64,000 bases of DNA from Artocarpus heterophyllus (GCA_025403435.1 CM046338.1:24388392-24452391); one strand, 5' to 3'; positions 48,300 through 60,534 are shown, counted from the first letter of the stretch. The notes: a model not told the origin generated them from the letters alone. A program made the numbers and translations.

Positions 48300-50220
48300 C
48301 CTAGTGTTAAGAAGAACAATCTTGTATTGACCTAAATGGACTTCCTTCATAGAGAGAGGAAGAAATCAATGTCGTCGATGTAACCTCAAGGAGAAGGCTT
48401 GGAAGAATTTACAGCTGTGGAAAAGAATTATTTTCGGTGGGTTGTAGAGAAGTTCTAATCAAGGCAGTAGCCTAAGCTACCTCCACATATGTGATGAGTG
48501 TTTCCCAATTTCTTATTCCACTCTATGTGCGGATCTCCATTACATGGTTACGCAGTTCCAGTGGGGAAAGGGAAATGATGATCTGAAGATCCATTAGATT
48601 TGATGGGAGTATTTATGCAGACCAAAAGTTAAGGGTGGAAGGGGTTTTCAAGACTTGGAAATTTTGCAACAAAGCCCTCATTAAAAAACATGGGTGGATG
48701 ATTCTTATTAATCTGTCTTCTCTCATGGCGAAAGTTCTTAAGGCTAAATATTTCCCATTCATGGATTTTTGGGAGGCAGAGACGGGCCTTAACCCTTCCT
48801 ATATCCGGCAAAGTATTTACATAGGGACGAGAAGTCTTACAGAAGGGTGTTCGTTGGCGAATCGGATATGGTAGGGGATGTGCGGCTTTTAAGGATCCAT
48901 GGGTACCTAGACCATCAAGCTTTCTACCAATTAACAAACCAATAGCGGGAGAAGAGGATTTGCGAGTGAGAGACCTGTTGGATGATTGGGGATGGAACTT
49001 GGCTAAGGCACGTGAATATTTCTGGCCCATTGATCATGATTTAGTTATAAGTATTCCAGTTGGTGCTTTTAGAAGGAACGACTGACTCATGTGACACTTC
49101 AAGAAGAAAAGAGAGTATTCTGTTTAATCTGGATATCATGTGGAATTGGGCAGTAAATGTGAAGAGAGTAGCTTGGGGAGAGGTGGAAATTACAGAAGGT
49201 GGTCTTCGTCGTGGAATGTCCGACTTCCAAACAAGTTTAAAATACATGCATGGAGGGTGTTTCATGGTGCTTTGCCTACTTTCTCTCAGTTACTTTGGTG
49301 GGGTGTGAAGTTGAATTCTACGTGCAGGTTCTGTAAGGAAGAGGTGGAGGATCCGCTGCATGTTTTTTGGACTTGTCATCGAGTACAAGAATTGCGGGAA
49401 TGGAGTGCTTTATGGGAACTACTGGGTGAGTTTAAGGGAGGTACCATTTCTAACCTTTGTTCTCCTGTTGCTATGTATGGGAAGAAATCAGACGCAGAGA
49501 TTTTTTGCATGATTCTCTGATGCATTTGGTACGATAGAAATACTTTTTTCCATTATGGCTATTTGAAGCATACTAGTAACTTGCTGGATAGGGCAGGTAG
49601 GCTGTTTGGTGACTACCTTGCTCTTGCTAAAGTAGACATGCCAAAACTTGTTTGTTTGGCCCAACCAGAGAAGTGGCGACCTCAAAAAAAGGCCATTTCC
49701 TCAATCAAATTTTTTGGGTGGTCTTTTTTTCAAATTTTCCTGGCAGTTAAAATAAATGTTGATGCAGCAATAAAGGAGAACCTGGACTTTATTGGAGTAG
49801 GTATTTGTGTTCGTGACTTGTCGGGGTCTGTTTTGGGTTTAGCGTCTGAGGTTGTTTGGGAAGTTTTCTCCGCATATGGCCGAGTGTTTGGCTGTCAGGG
49901 AAGGAGTTCGGTTCGCTATCGAAGGAGGTTTTTTTGATTGGATTGTTGAATCGAATGCCATAAACGTTGTCCAAGCAGTTCGTAATTTGGTTCCAAGAGC
50001 TCTTGAAGCTTCAATTGTCGAAGATATCTGCACAGCTATTTCTCATGCAAACAGTGATTCTGTTTGTTACACTTGTGGCATAGGGAATGGCGTAGCCCAC
50101 TGTTAAGCAAATTATGCTTGTTTTATTTGGATTGATATATTGCCAATTTTCCTTGGCTCTTATGTTCTAGCAGACATTGCTATGAATTAATGAAGCACAT
50201 GAATTTCCATTTAAAAAAAT
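48300..50220 (+). pseudogene. 5'-truncated L1-type LINE: RT tail, zinc-binding region, RNase H
   Basis: Plus-strand fragments in several frames. The RT C-terminal region is near 48370-48870 (FQDLEI-type text, KHGWMILINLSSLMAKVLKA). The zinc-binding region of plant LINE RT is at 49140-49420 (WRVFHGALPTF, CRFCKEEVEDPLHVFWTCH). The RNase H-like domain is at 49740-50105, starting KINVDAAIKENLDFIGVGI and continuing in another frame through MAECLAVREGVRFAIEGG. The end is marked by a short A-run at 50213-50219. It lacks the endonuclease and most of RT. A possible 8-bp duplication TGCAAAAT (48292-48299 and 50223-50230) is too short to be sure. Confidence 0.88.
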
Positions 50221-50702
50221 AATGCAAAATGTGCTCTTGAAAAAAAATAAATGTAGACGCAGATTGCAAAAGCAACCAAAAAAAAAAAACAAAAAACAAA
50301 AAACGCATTTCTTTTACGCAAATAATGCATGTATACTATACAACCTCTCAAGATATTTAGTCGTTATTGGCCACGTATTAAAGAGAGAACTTGATCACCT
50401 GAAAATGCCTATTGGCCACGTTTAAAGAGAAATATGTATTGAGTAAATAAATGGCTCAAATACTGTAGTATTGATAAGCATATATAAATTTCTTCACAAT
50501 GGGAGTCCTCAAAATAATTAAAAATGAGACAGCAACTTGCAATCACTTTACAGCACAACATCCATCCCTTGTTAACAGCACATTTTATAGCGAACGACAT
50601 GGCCCAAGCTTTATTCCAACAACTTTAAGAGAAAACACAACAATAACGACGCTTCTAAATTACCAGCTACACTAATTGAGCATTATACAAGATTGAGGAG
50701 GA
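50221..50702. other. Non-coding spacer, nothing recognised
   Basis: AT-rich with an A-run near 50280-50300 and an imperfect repeat TTGGCCACGTTTAAAGAG / TTGGCCACGTATTAAAGAG (50370 and 50412). No gene. Confidence 0.4.
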
Positions 50703-52491
50703 TGTTGTAAAGGACCTATTCATAAATAAGTGAATTTATCATTATATTTTTGTACATATATTTTAAATACATTATAAATATCATCAACAGTTAATTATTA
50801 TTTATGTAATCTTAAATATTATTATAAATTGTTATATACAAGATTATAATTAAAATGTCAGTAATATATAATCAATTATTCAGTTAAAGTATGGAATCAT
50901 CAATTGAACTTTACTAGTATAGGCTATTCCCATTAGGAATGCAATGGTCTTATCTGAGTCGTTAATATAATAAGTCATCAAATAAGTGTACTATATATAG
51001 TGAGATTATGTAGAACCGGAAAATGTTGTGATATGAACCGCTAAATAATTTCGGTTAAAATATAGCAAATTCTAATCACATTGATTGATGGTCATATATA
51101 AGATAATCTTAATCCTAGGTTATCATCAAACTCCTATTTATAAAATTATGTTTTCTGATTTACTTAATACGAGAGAATCTAATCCTATCCTTTGTATTCT
51201 AGATGCATAATGAAGTAGGTAATTGAAGATGTTAATATTACAAGATGAAAATTATTCATTCTTTTGCTAGAACTAACTAATTAATTCTCTTGAGTGTTGA
51301 TTTAGATTTTGAATAATATGAATGCTTAAAGACATGATTCAGTTCATAAACTTATTATTCATTAGAGAAATAATGACGCTTAAAGATAAAGAAATAATTA
51401 GAGAGGTTAATAGATTTACCTATCTCTAATAATGAATTAATTATAAAGAATCAATTTATATACAATAACTATATAAAATGGACTATTCTAAAACATGAGT
51501 AATTACATTTATAATTTTAAGAGTACAATTTCAAGTTTTTAGTGGAGTAATATTGGAATTAATAAAAAGAGTAATATATTAATTAAATAATTTAATTAAT
51601 ATATTGGTTTTTTTGAAGTTTGAAATTATGGGTCAATTAGTCCTCCGCCATCCTTGAAAATACTATTTGAACAAGTAGTATTATTGTCTTAATTAATTAA
51701 TTTAGAATTATGGAATTCTAAATTAATATAATTGTGTGTGGCGTGTAACTACACAGTGAATGGTTCCTTATTCAATTCAAGACTTGTTCGCCGAGTTTCT
51801 ATTTACAAATGTTTCTAACTTTGGTAAATGTGATTTAATCAAAATTGAAAATTTGAATTATGGAAACAAATCAGATTAGGTAACAAGCAGTCTTTTTCTC
51901 TCTCCTTTATGCTGATTGACAGCCATAACCATAGATTGTATCTGTCTATGGCATGTAACACGGATTAAGAATGGGAAAGTTATCTCTTTTATTCTAATTA
52001 AATATGTAATATTTAAAATTAAATAAAAGAAGCTTCCAGAATTATTGAGTCTCTCATTCTCTATAAATAGAGAAATTCTCTATGCATTCCATACACAATT
52101 GAGAGTTTTAACTTGACTATAAAAACTCTGCCAGAGAATTCTATAGTAGACGTGTAGAAAGAAAAAAAAAGAAAAAAAGAAAAAGAGTCCTTCCATTCTA
52201 ATTTTGCTTTGCTCAAGTATTGAGATTAGTGGGAGACTAAAAGTTAGTTGAGTGATCTTTAGTAAAGCCTAATTCCTTTTACGCCTATATATACGCCAAT
52301 TCAGTGCCTAAGACTAGGCGAGGAAGATAGTGGTTTCATACAGATAACAATTTCCGTTGAAGAACTCTGACTTCATCGATTTAACTGGTTAAACAAAAAA
52401 TTGTATATATATTGATCACGCTTTGAATTAATATAATCTATGGAGTTATTTCTACAGAGTTTTTTAAAAAATTTGTTATATACGTTCCACA
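50703..52491 (+). repeat. LTR of the copia B family, opposite strand, 5' end clipped
   Basis: 1789 bp aligning with the split copia B LTR over its whole length, ending TTCCACA. It lacks about the first 33 bp of that LTR and shows no target duplication, PBS or adjacent coding region. It is therefore a truncated or rearranged LTR rather than a partner of copia B, which lies on the other strand. Confidence 0.8.
52061..52072 (+). promoter_or_regulatory. TATA box in the copia B-family LTR
   Basis: CTATAAATAGAG, a strong plant TATA consensus. The split copy has CTATTTATTCT and CTGTAAATAG in the matching place on the minus strand near 31790. Confidence 0.55.
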
Positions 52492-52984
52492 CTTTAAGCC
52501 ACTGTTCTGTATATTTTCTCTAAAGTCGTTTTAGAAAACCAAAAAATAGTCACATTCATTGCAGGCCATTTGTGATCATTGTGAAAAAAGAATTCTTTAA
52601 AGGCAACTTTAAAATCTCTAATAAGTTGTTCCATTAAAGATTTAGCTTTCTTAGTGAATAATCTTATTCCGCTCCTTTCAAATGCTCTCAATGCACAAAG
52701 ATGCAAAATTGTGCATGAGTTTATTGCCTCTTACATTTGACCTAAGAACAAATTCCCATCAAAAATTGCACAAAAAAATGTTATTCAACGGTACTTCTAT
52801 GAAAGTTGGAGAGATCAATTTGTATTTCCTAAGTAAAGCTGGACCCAATTTATTTGAAGAAAAAATATTACTAAAATAGATGCAGAGCACACACTGATTT
52901 TTCTAATATATATATTTTTTTAAGTTCTCTAACACTGCTTAAAAAAGTTACTATGCTAATTTATCATAAGCTCACTATAATTGT
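52492..52984. other. Non-coding spacer, nothing recognised
   Basis: Overlapping 65-70-codon frames on both strands (52494-52706 minus, 52682-52879 plus) carry no motif I know. Confidence 0.35.
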
Positions 52985-52987
52985 TAA

Positions 52988-53975
52988 GGGCCTATTTGGC
53001 ATAGTTGTAGGATTATGATTAATTATCCTAACCCCTCGCAGCTAACATTGATCGGATGACTTAGGATTTGACTAAAAACTAGTCTCGTCCATGTGGTATT
53101 AATAATCCCACAAAAAATGATAGGATTGATAGTCCCAAGCTCCAGATTATTCAAGGTCATTTTGTCCCCTCATTAACCTCCTTCCCTCTTAGATCTACTA
53201 CACCCGAGACAAAGCCGCCACCACCACCACAAGAGCTAGGCGGAGCTTGCAGTAAAGATGGAGAAGCCACCGTTGAACGTACCCACCACTCCATCCAGTG
53301 ACGACAGAGATCCCCTCCCCCGTTATTACATCCAATCTCCTCCCCTCCTCCACGATGACAGCGGAGACTAGCTTCTCTTCCCCGGTGACAACAATCACCA
53401 AGATCCCCTCCCCGACGATGAAACGACGATCATATTCTTTTCCCCAACAAACATTGACCAGGATCCCCTCCATGGCGATGAAAATGACAGTCGTCTTCTC
53501 TGCCCCAACGATGGTGACCAAATTCCCTCCACTGCGACGGCCGTCTTCTCTTCCCCAGCGACGGTGACCGAGGTCCTCCCCTTCCCATGACAACACCATG
53601 TTTCTCCTCTCTCCCATGAAAGCGACGCCATGATGATTGGTTCACCGTTTGCCTGTGACGACGAACAAGATGGTTTTATGGAAGGGGTGGTTCTGATTTT
53701 GTATTTCTGTTGCTATTGATAATGAGTTTGGGTTTACTTATTTTTTTCTTTTTCAATTAAAAATCTTAGTATAAAATATATTTTTAAGTCACATGGTTTG
53801 ATAATTAGTTTAATAAAATAATATTTTTTTAAAAATAACTATATTTAATTTAGTCCAATTCAATATATATCAAATGTAAGATAAGATTCTTTGTAAATTA
53901 TTCGATTCAAAAAACATCTAATCAAATCTAATTCTCTCTATATTCCAATATACTCCAGTCATGTCCAACAAAGCC
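52988..53975. mobile_element. Non-autonomous PIF/Harbinger-like TIR element
   Basis: 988 bp flanked by TAA on both sides (52985-52987 and 53976-53978), the Harbinger target duplication. The left end is GGGCCTATTTGGCAT; the reverse complement of the right end is GGCTTTGTTGGACAT (about 11 of 15 aligned positions match). The ends are AT-rich, the core (53170-53640) is GC-rich and repetitive. No transposase. Confidence 0.6.
53305..53590. repeat. GC-rich degenerate minisatellite inside the TIR element
   Basis: Repeated phrase TTCTCTTCCCCRRCGAYGG followed by GTGACCAAGATCCCCTCC. The GATCCCCTCC anchors fall at 53309, 53402, 53462, about 53521 and about 53569. Frames of 78-139 codons on both strands across it are low-complexity and not supported as genes. 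Confidence 0.65.
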
Positions 53976-53978
53976 TAA

Positions 53979-55334
53979 AAGAATAGAAGATAATGTCGTA
54001 AAAAAGTTTGGGAAAAAAAAAACCTTAAGTAATAAATTACACGATCAATAATTAGTAGCCACTGACAACATGTTAACTAGTCGAATTTACATGTTATGTG
54101 CATGCGCATTTTGCTTTTTATATTTTTTTAGAATATGATGTTGTATAATAAATACGTAGACATATCTTAAAATAAAATAATATAGCATAGACATGTATCC
54201 TAAAAAATTTTAAAAAAAAACTAACAAATTAAAGAGAAGTATTGAGAAAGTGACGCTTGTAACGGATAAGATTGGGATTGATTCTCAAAAGCAGTAGATA
54301 ATTCTTAAAAAGCTGTTCTATATAACCCTGTCGGGCTGACACTTGGCCCCTTTCATGTAAGATCTATGTAGGTCCTACAGAATAGAGCCCATTTAATTTG
54401 ACGGGCTTGGGCTGTAGCCCAAAGACAGGGTGAAAAGAATTTTTCATTTTTAAATATTTAATGGTTACATTTAGATTTTTTAAAAATGAATACTCATAAC
54501 AGGAAACAAAATACTATTACGCAACAACAAGGAAAAAAGTCATAATAAATAAGCAAAAAAAGAAGCCAAGAAAAATACAGAAAACCCAAAAGGAGTAATT
54601 ATCTCAACGTCAATCTTCTGCAAAAATGTCAACATTCATGTCTTTCGAACAGAAGAAAGCAGCCCTCAGCAAGGATTTTTTTTTTTTTAAAAAAACAAGC
54701 AGAGCAGAGCAAATTAGAGAGAGGAGAAAAAGCAAGCCGCCAGTCAGCTGAACTTGACACAGAAAAGGAAAAGGAATGTGCGTTCAAAACTGCTTTCTAA
54801 GGAGAGGAAAAAATGGATAGACTCGTTTGACAGTTTTTTTAAAATAAATAAAAATAATTTAATTTTAAAAAATAAAAATTTACTTCAAAAATTATAAAAA
54901 ATAGTTTTAAAAACTCTAAAAACTATACCAAATAAAGCCTATGAAACTATCTAGAAAAATGTATTCTCCTTTTATATTATTGTTGTAGATTCAATATTTG
55001 GTTTTTTGTTGTTTAATCACAAGTAGACTCTTAAAGACATGGCTATTTTTGAACAAGGAAATTACAACTAAACACATTCACATATTAATTTAGTTTCATA
55101 AATAACCCTTAAGCTGTTTAATAAATATCCTTCCAACCACTTTAGTACGTAGGACGTAGGATTACTAAACGTGAGTAATCTAAACTCAATTCTCTAATTT
55201 ACACTAAGGCAGTCTAAGAATAAATAGACCTAAGGTCTGTATTTATAGAATAGATTGAAAAAGTTAAAAGTCTATCAGAAATCCACGAGGTTTTTTTTTC
55301 TCATGCACCATGCCCACTAGAGAGGGAATCATTT
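53979..55334. other. Non-coding AT-rich DNA, one possible MITE
   Basis: No gene. The 120 bp at about 54820-54940 have hAT/Harbinger-like imperfect ends (GACTCGTTTGACAG and, inverted, GGCTTTATTTGGTATAG) around a very AT-rich body, without a clear target duplication. Confidence 0.35.
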
Positions 55335-57319
55335 GTTAGGATCAGTGCCATCAGGAATAAATACTTTAGGTGTATTTATGACATTTTAGTGAAATAAATA
55401 ATAATACGAATATTTTATGTATTTATAGTGGTCCTCATATTACTTTAACAAATATATGATCCGTGACTATTAGAACCAAATCTTGAAATTAGGCATATAT
55501 GAAGTTTATATGTCAAAAGATCTGATTCGAAGATTAATAGTTTAAATTATATAGTCTACAGTCTATGTATAGAGCTAGACACTCTATACATGATAAGGCT
55601 GTAATAGGAATCTACGCCCAATTTAGGAGGTGGCTTATCTTGGTCGTCAAAACAGATTGACTCCATGGTAGACACATTGGTGTGATAGACTTAATAGTAG
55701 TCACACACTAGGCTGGACCTAAAGTTAAATTGATTTAATAATAATTTCGTTTAACTTAAATTAATTCTCTTTGATAGGTTATTTATGTGTCATCTTAATC
55801 CTAAAGTAGATTCATGACTCCATGTTTATAGCTTATATATTTTGATATGTCAAAAGCATAAGTTCTGATGGTCGAAGGCTCCATTATCGGTATGTTGGAG
55901 ATGCAACCTATATTAGGATAAGAGCATGATTTACAGACATGAAACCCCATACCTCTTTAACAAAGAGTTAATATTATCCTTTCAAAGGCATTATTCTGAC
56001 ATTAAAAAAATATAAGGAGACCTTGGCCATCTAGGATACATATGGTAACTGGATGATATTCCTTTTGTATGTGCTATAAAAGGAATGAATTTTTTGATGG
56101 TGAACTAATATAACTTTGAGATAAAATAATTGGAAGATAAAACAGAATAAAGTCCTTCATTCGATTATGGATTACCTTGTGGGGATACACAAAATATAAG
56201 AGATCATGGAACAAGACTTATATTTAAGGAGTCTCGTAATGCAGTATATTATCAAGAGTGCAGATTTGGGTCTATAATGGAGAGACAATAAAGTTAATAA
56301 TTAAATAGATAATAAATCAGGGATTAATTTATTTGCTATTATTAGAGCTTGATAAGATATGTTCATCAGGTCCTAATGCTAGCTCGCGAATTCCTTTATG
56401 ACAAAAAGGGCAAGTTTAGATCACCATTGGTAAGACAAAAGTATACGCGAGTCGGGCTGTCGAGCCTCATGGGTCGCGTGGGCCACATTAACACCCGAGC
56501 ATTTTAAGCACAGTAAAAATAGATTAAGTTAAGGATTATGTTAAGACAAAAAGTACAGTTTAAGAGAAAATACTGTATAATAATATGAAAAATTGTATAA
56601 TATTAAAATAATACAGTGTAAGAAAGTACACTAATAAAGTTATGCAATATCAAAATTACACTGTAAAAGTAATGCAGTGTAAGAATTGAACTGTTTAAGG
56701 TTAAGCAGTATAAAAATTATACTGTATAATAATATGAAAAATTGTACAGTATTGAAATAATACAGTGTAAGGAAGTACACTAATAAAGTTATGCAATATG
56801 AAAATTACACTGTAAAAGTAATGCAGTGTAAGAATTGAACTGTTTAAGGTTAAGCAATATAAAAATTAGACTGTTTAAGTTAAAGCAGTATAGGAATAAT
56901 ATTGTTTGGAGAATATAGATGACTAAAGAATGTTGTAGCAGTATAAAAAATATACCTATAGTATAAAAAAATACTGTCAATATAAATTTAGACTGTATAA
57001 AGTTAGATAATATTGAAATTACATTATGTGATGGATGTAGATAAGTATTGGAGGCTATGGGACGTCATGAACTGTATGGAAAATACCGATAGAAAAATAC
57101 TGTCAGTATAAACTTGGACTGCGTAAAAAGTTTAGTGAGACACCTTGAAAATTTTGATTGGGTCACGACATCCACTAATGTGGCCCAATCACATTTGGCC
57201 ACCACCCAAAGGAACCAAATTGATTACCAAGGTGACTTATCTCCTTTTTATCTAAGCAAAAGAAAAGAGAAAAGAAAAGAAAAAGGAAAAAACGGGAAAT
57301 CAATTCATGATATAAGAGT
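55335..57319 (+). repeat. Older copia LTR, related to the A/C family, interrupted by copia C
   Basis: Starts TGTTAGGATCAGTGCC and follows the same order of blocks as the copia C LTR: a TATTTATAGTGG-like early part, ACTCCATGGTAGACACATTGG (cf. ACTCCATGAATAGAAACATTGG), the GTTGGAGATGCAACC block (cf. GTTGGAGGTATGACTC), and GATAAGATATGTTCATCAGGTCC before the variable region. It carries an AT-rich palindrome array instead of the GGCC motif. The right end is lost at the copia C insertion (57320). Confidence 0.6.
56500..57112 (+). repeat. AT-rich palindrome array, with a 149-bp tandem duplication
   Basis: Dense short inverted repeats of the type CAGTATAA-AAA-TTATACTG and ACAGTGTAAG / TTACACTGT, spaced roughly 15-22 bp. 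Units 56572-56720 and 56721-56869 are a recent tandem duplication with only a few differences. Later copies (56880-57112) are dispersed. The array occupies the same part of the LTR that holds the GGCC hairpin motifs in copia A, C and D. Confidence 0.75.
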
Positions 57320-58744
57320 GTTAGACGTGTATGCCTAAAGAGTAAAAATGTAATATGCTTTTGGAGACATTTTTATGAATAAAGAATTCATTTGTTATTT
57401 ATATACCAAATCCTTACATCTTTACATTCATATTTATTGAATGTATGTTAAGCAAACAATAGTATGATACTGTTAGTCTAAACCTTTAAGAATTGGGCAT
57501 ATGATGGACAGATTATGTGAAAGACACGATTCTTAAGGTGATAGTCTAAATCATATGATCTACAATCGAGGAAATAAAGTTAGGCGTTTTATTCATGTAA
57601 AGATTGTTATGTTGTCCATATTCCTATTGTGAGATGGTTTGTCTTGACCATCGGAGGTGGACTCCATGAATAGAAACATTGGCACATTGTCATAGGTGAC
57701 GATGTGTTGGATCGGGACATAAAGTGACTTGATTTGGATTAATAATTCTGTCTCAGCAAATCGATTCACTTTAGATAATCATTTATATTGTATCTTAATC
57801 CTAAGATGAATAGTGGCTCTGTTGTCTTGACTTGTGTCTTTTGATGTACCAAAAGGTGATGCCCACATTTTAATAGTGGTATACATGCCGGTACGTTGGA
57901 GGTATGACTCTTGATAACATAGACCTGTTATTCATAGATATGGAATCCATAGCTCCTCTTTAAGAGTAGTGATATCCTTTTATATGCGTTATCCTGTAAA
58001 TGCAAAACTAGAGCACTCAACCATTTGGATGCATAGATGTAACCCAATAGTATACCGTCTTTGGATGGTAAGTTTTTCGATAGTGAGATAATGGAACGTA
58101 AGATAAAAATAATCGATAAGACAGAACTTGTCCTTAAGCTGATTATGGATATTTCTATGGGGACACGATACATTATGATATGTCATGGAAGACTTAGCTA
58201 TACGGGTTTCGTAATTCTATATAGTTTGAGAGTGTAGCTCCAAATTTTTAGTGGAGTAGCGTTGGAGTTGATAATTATATAATGTATATCTAGGATATTG
58301 GGTTTCATAATTTTCAGGAGCTTGAACTATATAGGTTCATTAGGTCCCCTTTGCTAGCTCACAAAATCTTGTAATGATACGGCGTGCTTTGCCAATAATT
58401 GGTAACTTATGTCAGATGTATTAGATTGGTTGAAATTCAGAAGAATCAAATAATTCATGTCTGTTTATCAATTGAATTAATTTTGTCACAAAATTAATTC
58501 AAAATAAACTTGTTGAATTATTGGCATCGAATAATTCTTATATGTTTATCAGTTGATTTAATTTTGAATAAATTAAATCAAGATAAACTTGTAGAATTAT
58601 TAGGAATTCATTTATTTTCCTATAGATTATCTAGATAAAGTTGTTTGAATTAGATAACTTTTCTATTGGGTTATTTGAATTAAAACTAAGATTTTATCCT
58701 ATAGAATCTCAGATAGAAAATAAAAGATTCGCTGAGATTTTTAT

Positions 58745-58809
58745 TGACAGTTTGGCATGCCGATGGGGCAAGTTCGGCTTGCCGGTTAGACAGATCGACT
58801 TGCCAATGC
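58745..58809 (+). repeat. Three hairpin motifs in U3 of copia C
   Basis: GTTTGGCATGCCGATG, GTTCGGCTTGCCGGTT and GATCGACTTGCCAATG, phased 22 and 21 bp, about 115-180 bp upstream of TATA. Sense orientation is CCTG-type (TTGCC), as in copia A and D. Confidence 0.8.
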
Positions 58810-58924
58810 GCGATAAAAAGATCATGCATTTTCACACGGATTTCATCATATATTGATTCAAATTTGATTCTGATTCAAATTTTAAGGCATTATCTGATAA
58901 AGACTGACTCTTGGGCTCAACCTC

Positions 58925-58930
58925 TATAAA
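58925..58930 (+). promoter_or_regulatory. TATA box of copia C
   Basis: CCTCTATAAAAAAGGG, at the same LTR position as the boxes in copia A and LTR D. Confidence 0.6.
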
Positions 58931-59325
58931 AAAGGGAGTGGGTCTCATTATTATTTAAATCAATTGAGAGATTAAGAGTGATACTCTACTGGTGAGATTC
59001 TGAAACTCCCTAAGAGCTTTTGTTCATAAATCGAAAACAGTAGCTTTGGGTTCTCTCAATTAGTTGGAAGGAAAGTCACCTAGAGGAAGAGCTATACGTG
59101 TGAGCGCGCACTCACTCCGATCGCGGATAGAGAATAGCAAAGAAGGCCAGTTGGTTGAGGTCCTTTTAGAACGTTACTTCTCTTCATTGACTGCAGGAGC
59201 TTTTCGGCACACATAGGTTAGTAAGATCCGGTTAATTTATGCATATAGCATATCAAACTTGTGTTTTGAAAAAAACTTTAATATAAAATTTTTAAAATTC
59301 TACTGCGTACTATTTTTTCAACAAT

Positions 59326-59338
59326 TGGTATCAGAGGC
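59326..59338 (+). promoter_or_regulatory. Primer-binding site of copia C, initiator Met tRNA
   Basis: TGGTATCAGAGGC two bases after the LTR: 11 of the 12 consensus bases, then a G for C. Confidence 0.88.
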
Positions 59339-59827
59339 ATGTTTTTTTACATAAATTTACGAGTTTGTGATCATGCTATATGTGTAAATTATGTGATCTT
59401 GACTCTCCTATGCTTGAATTTAATTTTATAGAGAGTTGGCACTCTAGGTTTCTATATAATTTTATATGTTGTCGTGGATTATATGGTCAATGCTTATTAA
59501 TTAATTATGGTTGATTAAATTATTTTTTAATTATTATTAATTAATTAATTATACCGGTTATGGTTCCTTAGAGGTTAGAATGTGTATCTAAGTTTTTTCA
59601 TGTAATTAGATAGGTGAACTATCATCTCCATCTAGGAATTATTATTTAATTTTAAATTTATAAGAATTTTGTAATTAAATAATCATTCGGAGAAGACGGA
59701 TCTAGAATATGGATGATGGCGCTTCTAGGTATTTCTTGAGTCTCTAATTTTATGTTTTTGAATTGTTGAAAATAAAATTGATAAATGGCATTAAAGACTT
59801 TATTTTTTGAAAAGGGTAGTTTCTGCT

Positions 59828-60010
59828 CGGTTGGCATGCCGAACCCTCAAGTTCGGCAGGCCGATGGTCGTGGATCGACAGGTCGGATGTCAGGTTTGAC
59901 AGGCCGTCAGTGAGGTAGAAATCAGGTGGCTCTAGCAGCAGGCCAAACTATCATGAATCGGCAGGCCGATCTTTGAAGATCGATAGGCCGGTGGGTCATG
60001 ACTGGTAGAC
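59828..60010 (+). repeat. Eight-copy hairpin-motif array in copia C leader
   Basis: Motifs aligned at 59830, 59852, 59874, 59895, 59934, 59957, 59979 and 60001: spacings 22, 22, 21, 39, 23, 22, 22. The best copies are GTTCGGCAGGCCGATG and AATCGGCAGGCCGATC. Sense orientation is CAGG, opposite to the U3 copies. The single 39-nt step is also present in copia A. Confidence 0.85.
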
Positions 60011-60534
60011 CGGTCACCTAGATCTGCTTGCCAGCAGAGAGCTGAAAATATTTTCAGAAAAGGTGCAGTTTTCAATGCAGTTTTAATTTTATTTTTGGGA
60101 CAATTGTGAGAAACATTAAATTTAGATATGACCGAAAATATAAAGTATTCGATTCATACGGGATTGAAAATTTAAAGATGGGCATTACATGAAGAAGGAT
60201 ACAGCTTAAGGATTCAAGGATGAAGAATTGATAATATGTTTCGATTATTCTCTTGTATAATCTTTATTTTCTATTCTCTAGGGTGGAACTATAATATTAT
60301 GGTTATTTATTATTTTGCTTATAGCTTTGCTTGATTGCTTTGCTTGTCTGCATTATAATATGATTTGCCATGTATATTCATAACATGCCATATAGAATAG
60401 GAAGTGCCACTCATATTAAAATTGTTCATGCATGTCTTTTTAAAATAAAACCTAGACTTCAAAAGATTGAGTAGGAGAAGGTTTTTGAAGAGAGGACCTA
60501 AGGCCTCAATCGTTGGTCCATAGGAAGAACATAG

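Larger units (their letters stand above)
57320..59323 (+). repeat. 5' LTR of copia C
   Basis: 2004 bp, TGTTAGACGTGTATGCC to CTATTTTTTCAACA. Homologous to both copia A LTRs along the whole length. TATA box TATAAA at 58925-58930; three U3 hairpin motifs at 58745-58809. Confidence 0.93.

Noticed and set aside
48292..50230. TGCAAAAT as LINE target duplication
   Set aside because: Only 8 AT-rich bases and the LINE 5' boundary is uncertain, so chance is likely.
50703..52491. Plus-strand LTR as the 5' LTR of copia B
   Set aside because: Opposite orientation to copia B, clipped at its 5' end, and no PBS or leader beside it.
53198..53617. 139-codon minus-strand frame (and 89 codons plus strand)
   Set aside because: Produced by a GC-rich minisatellite; low complexity on both strands.
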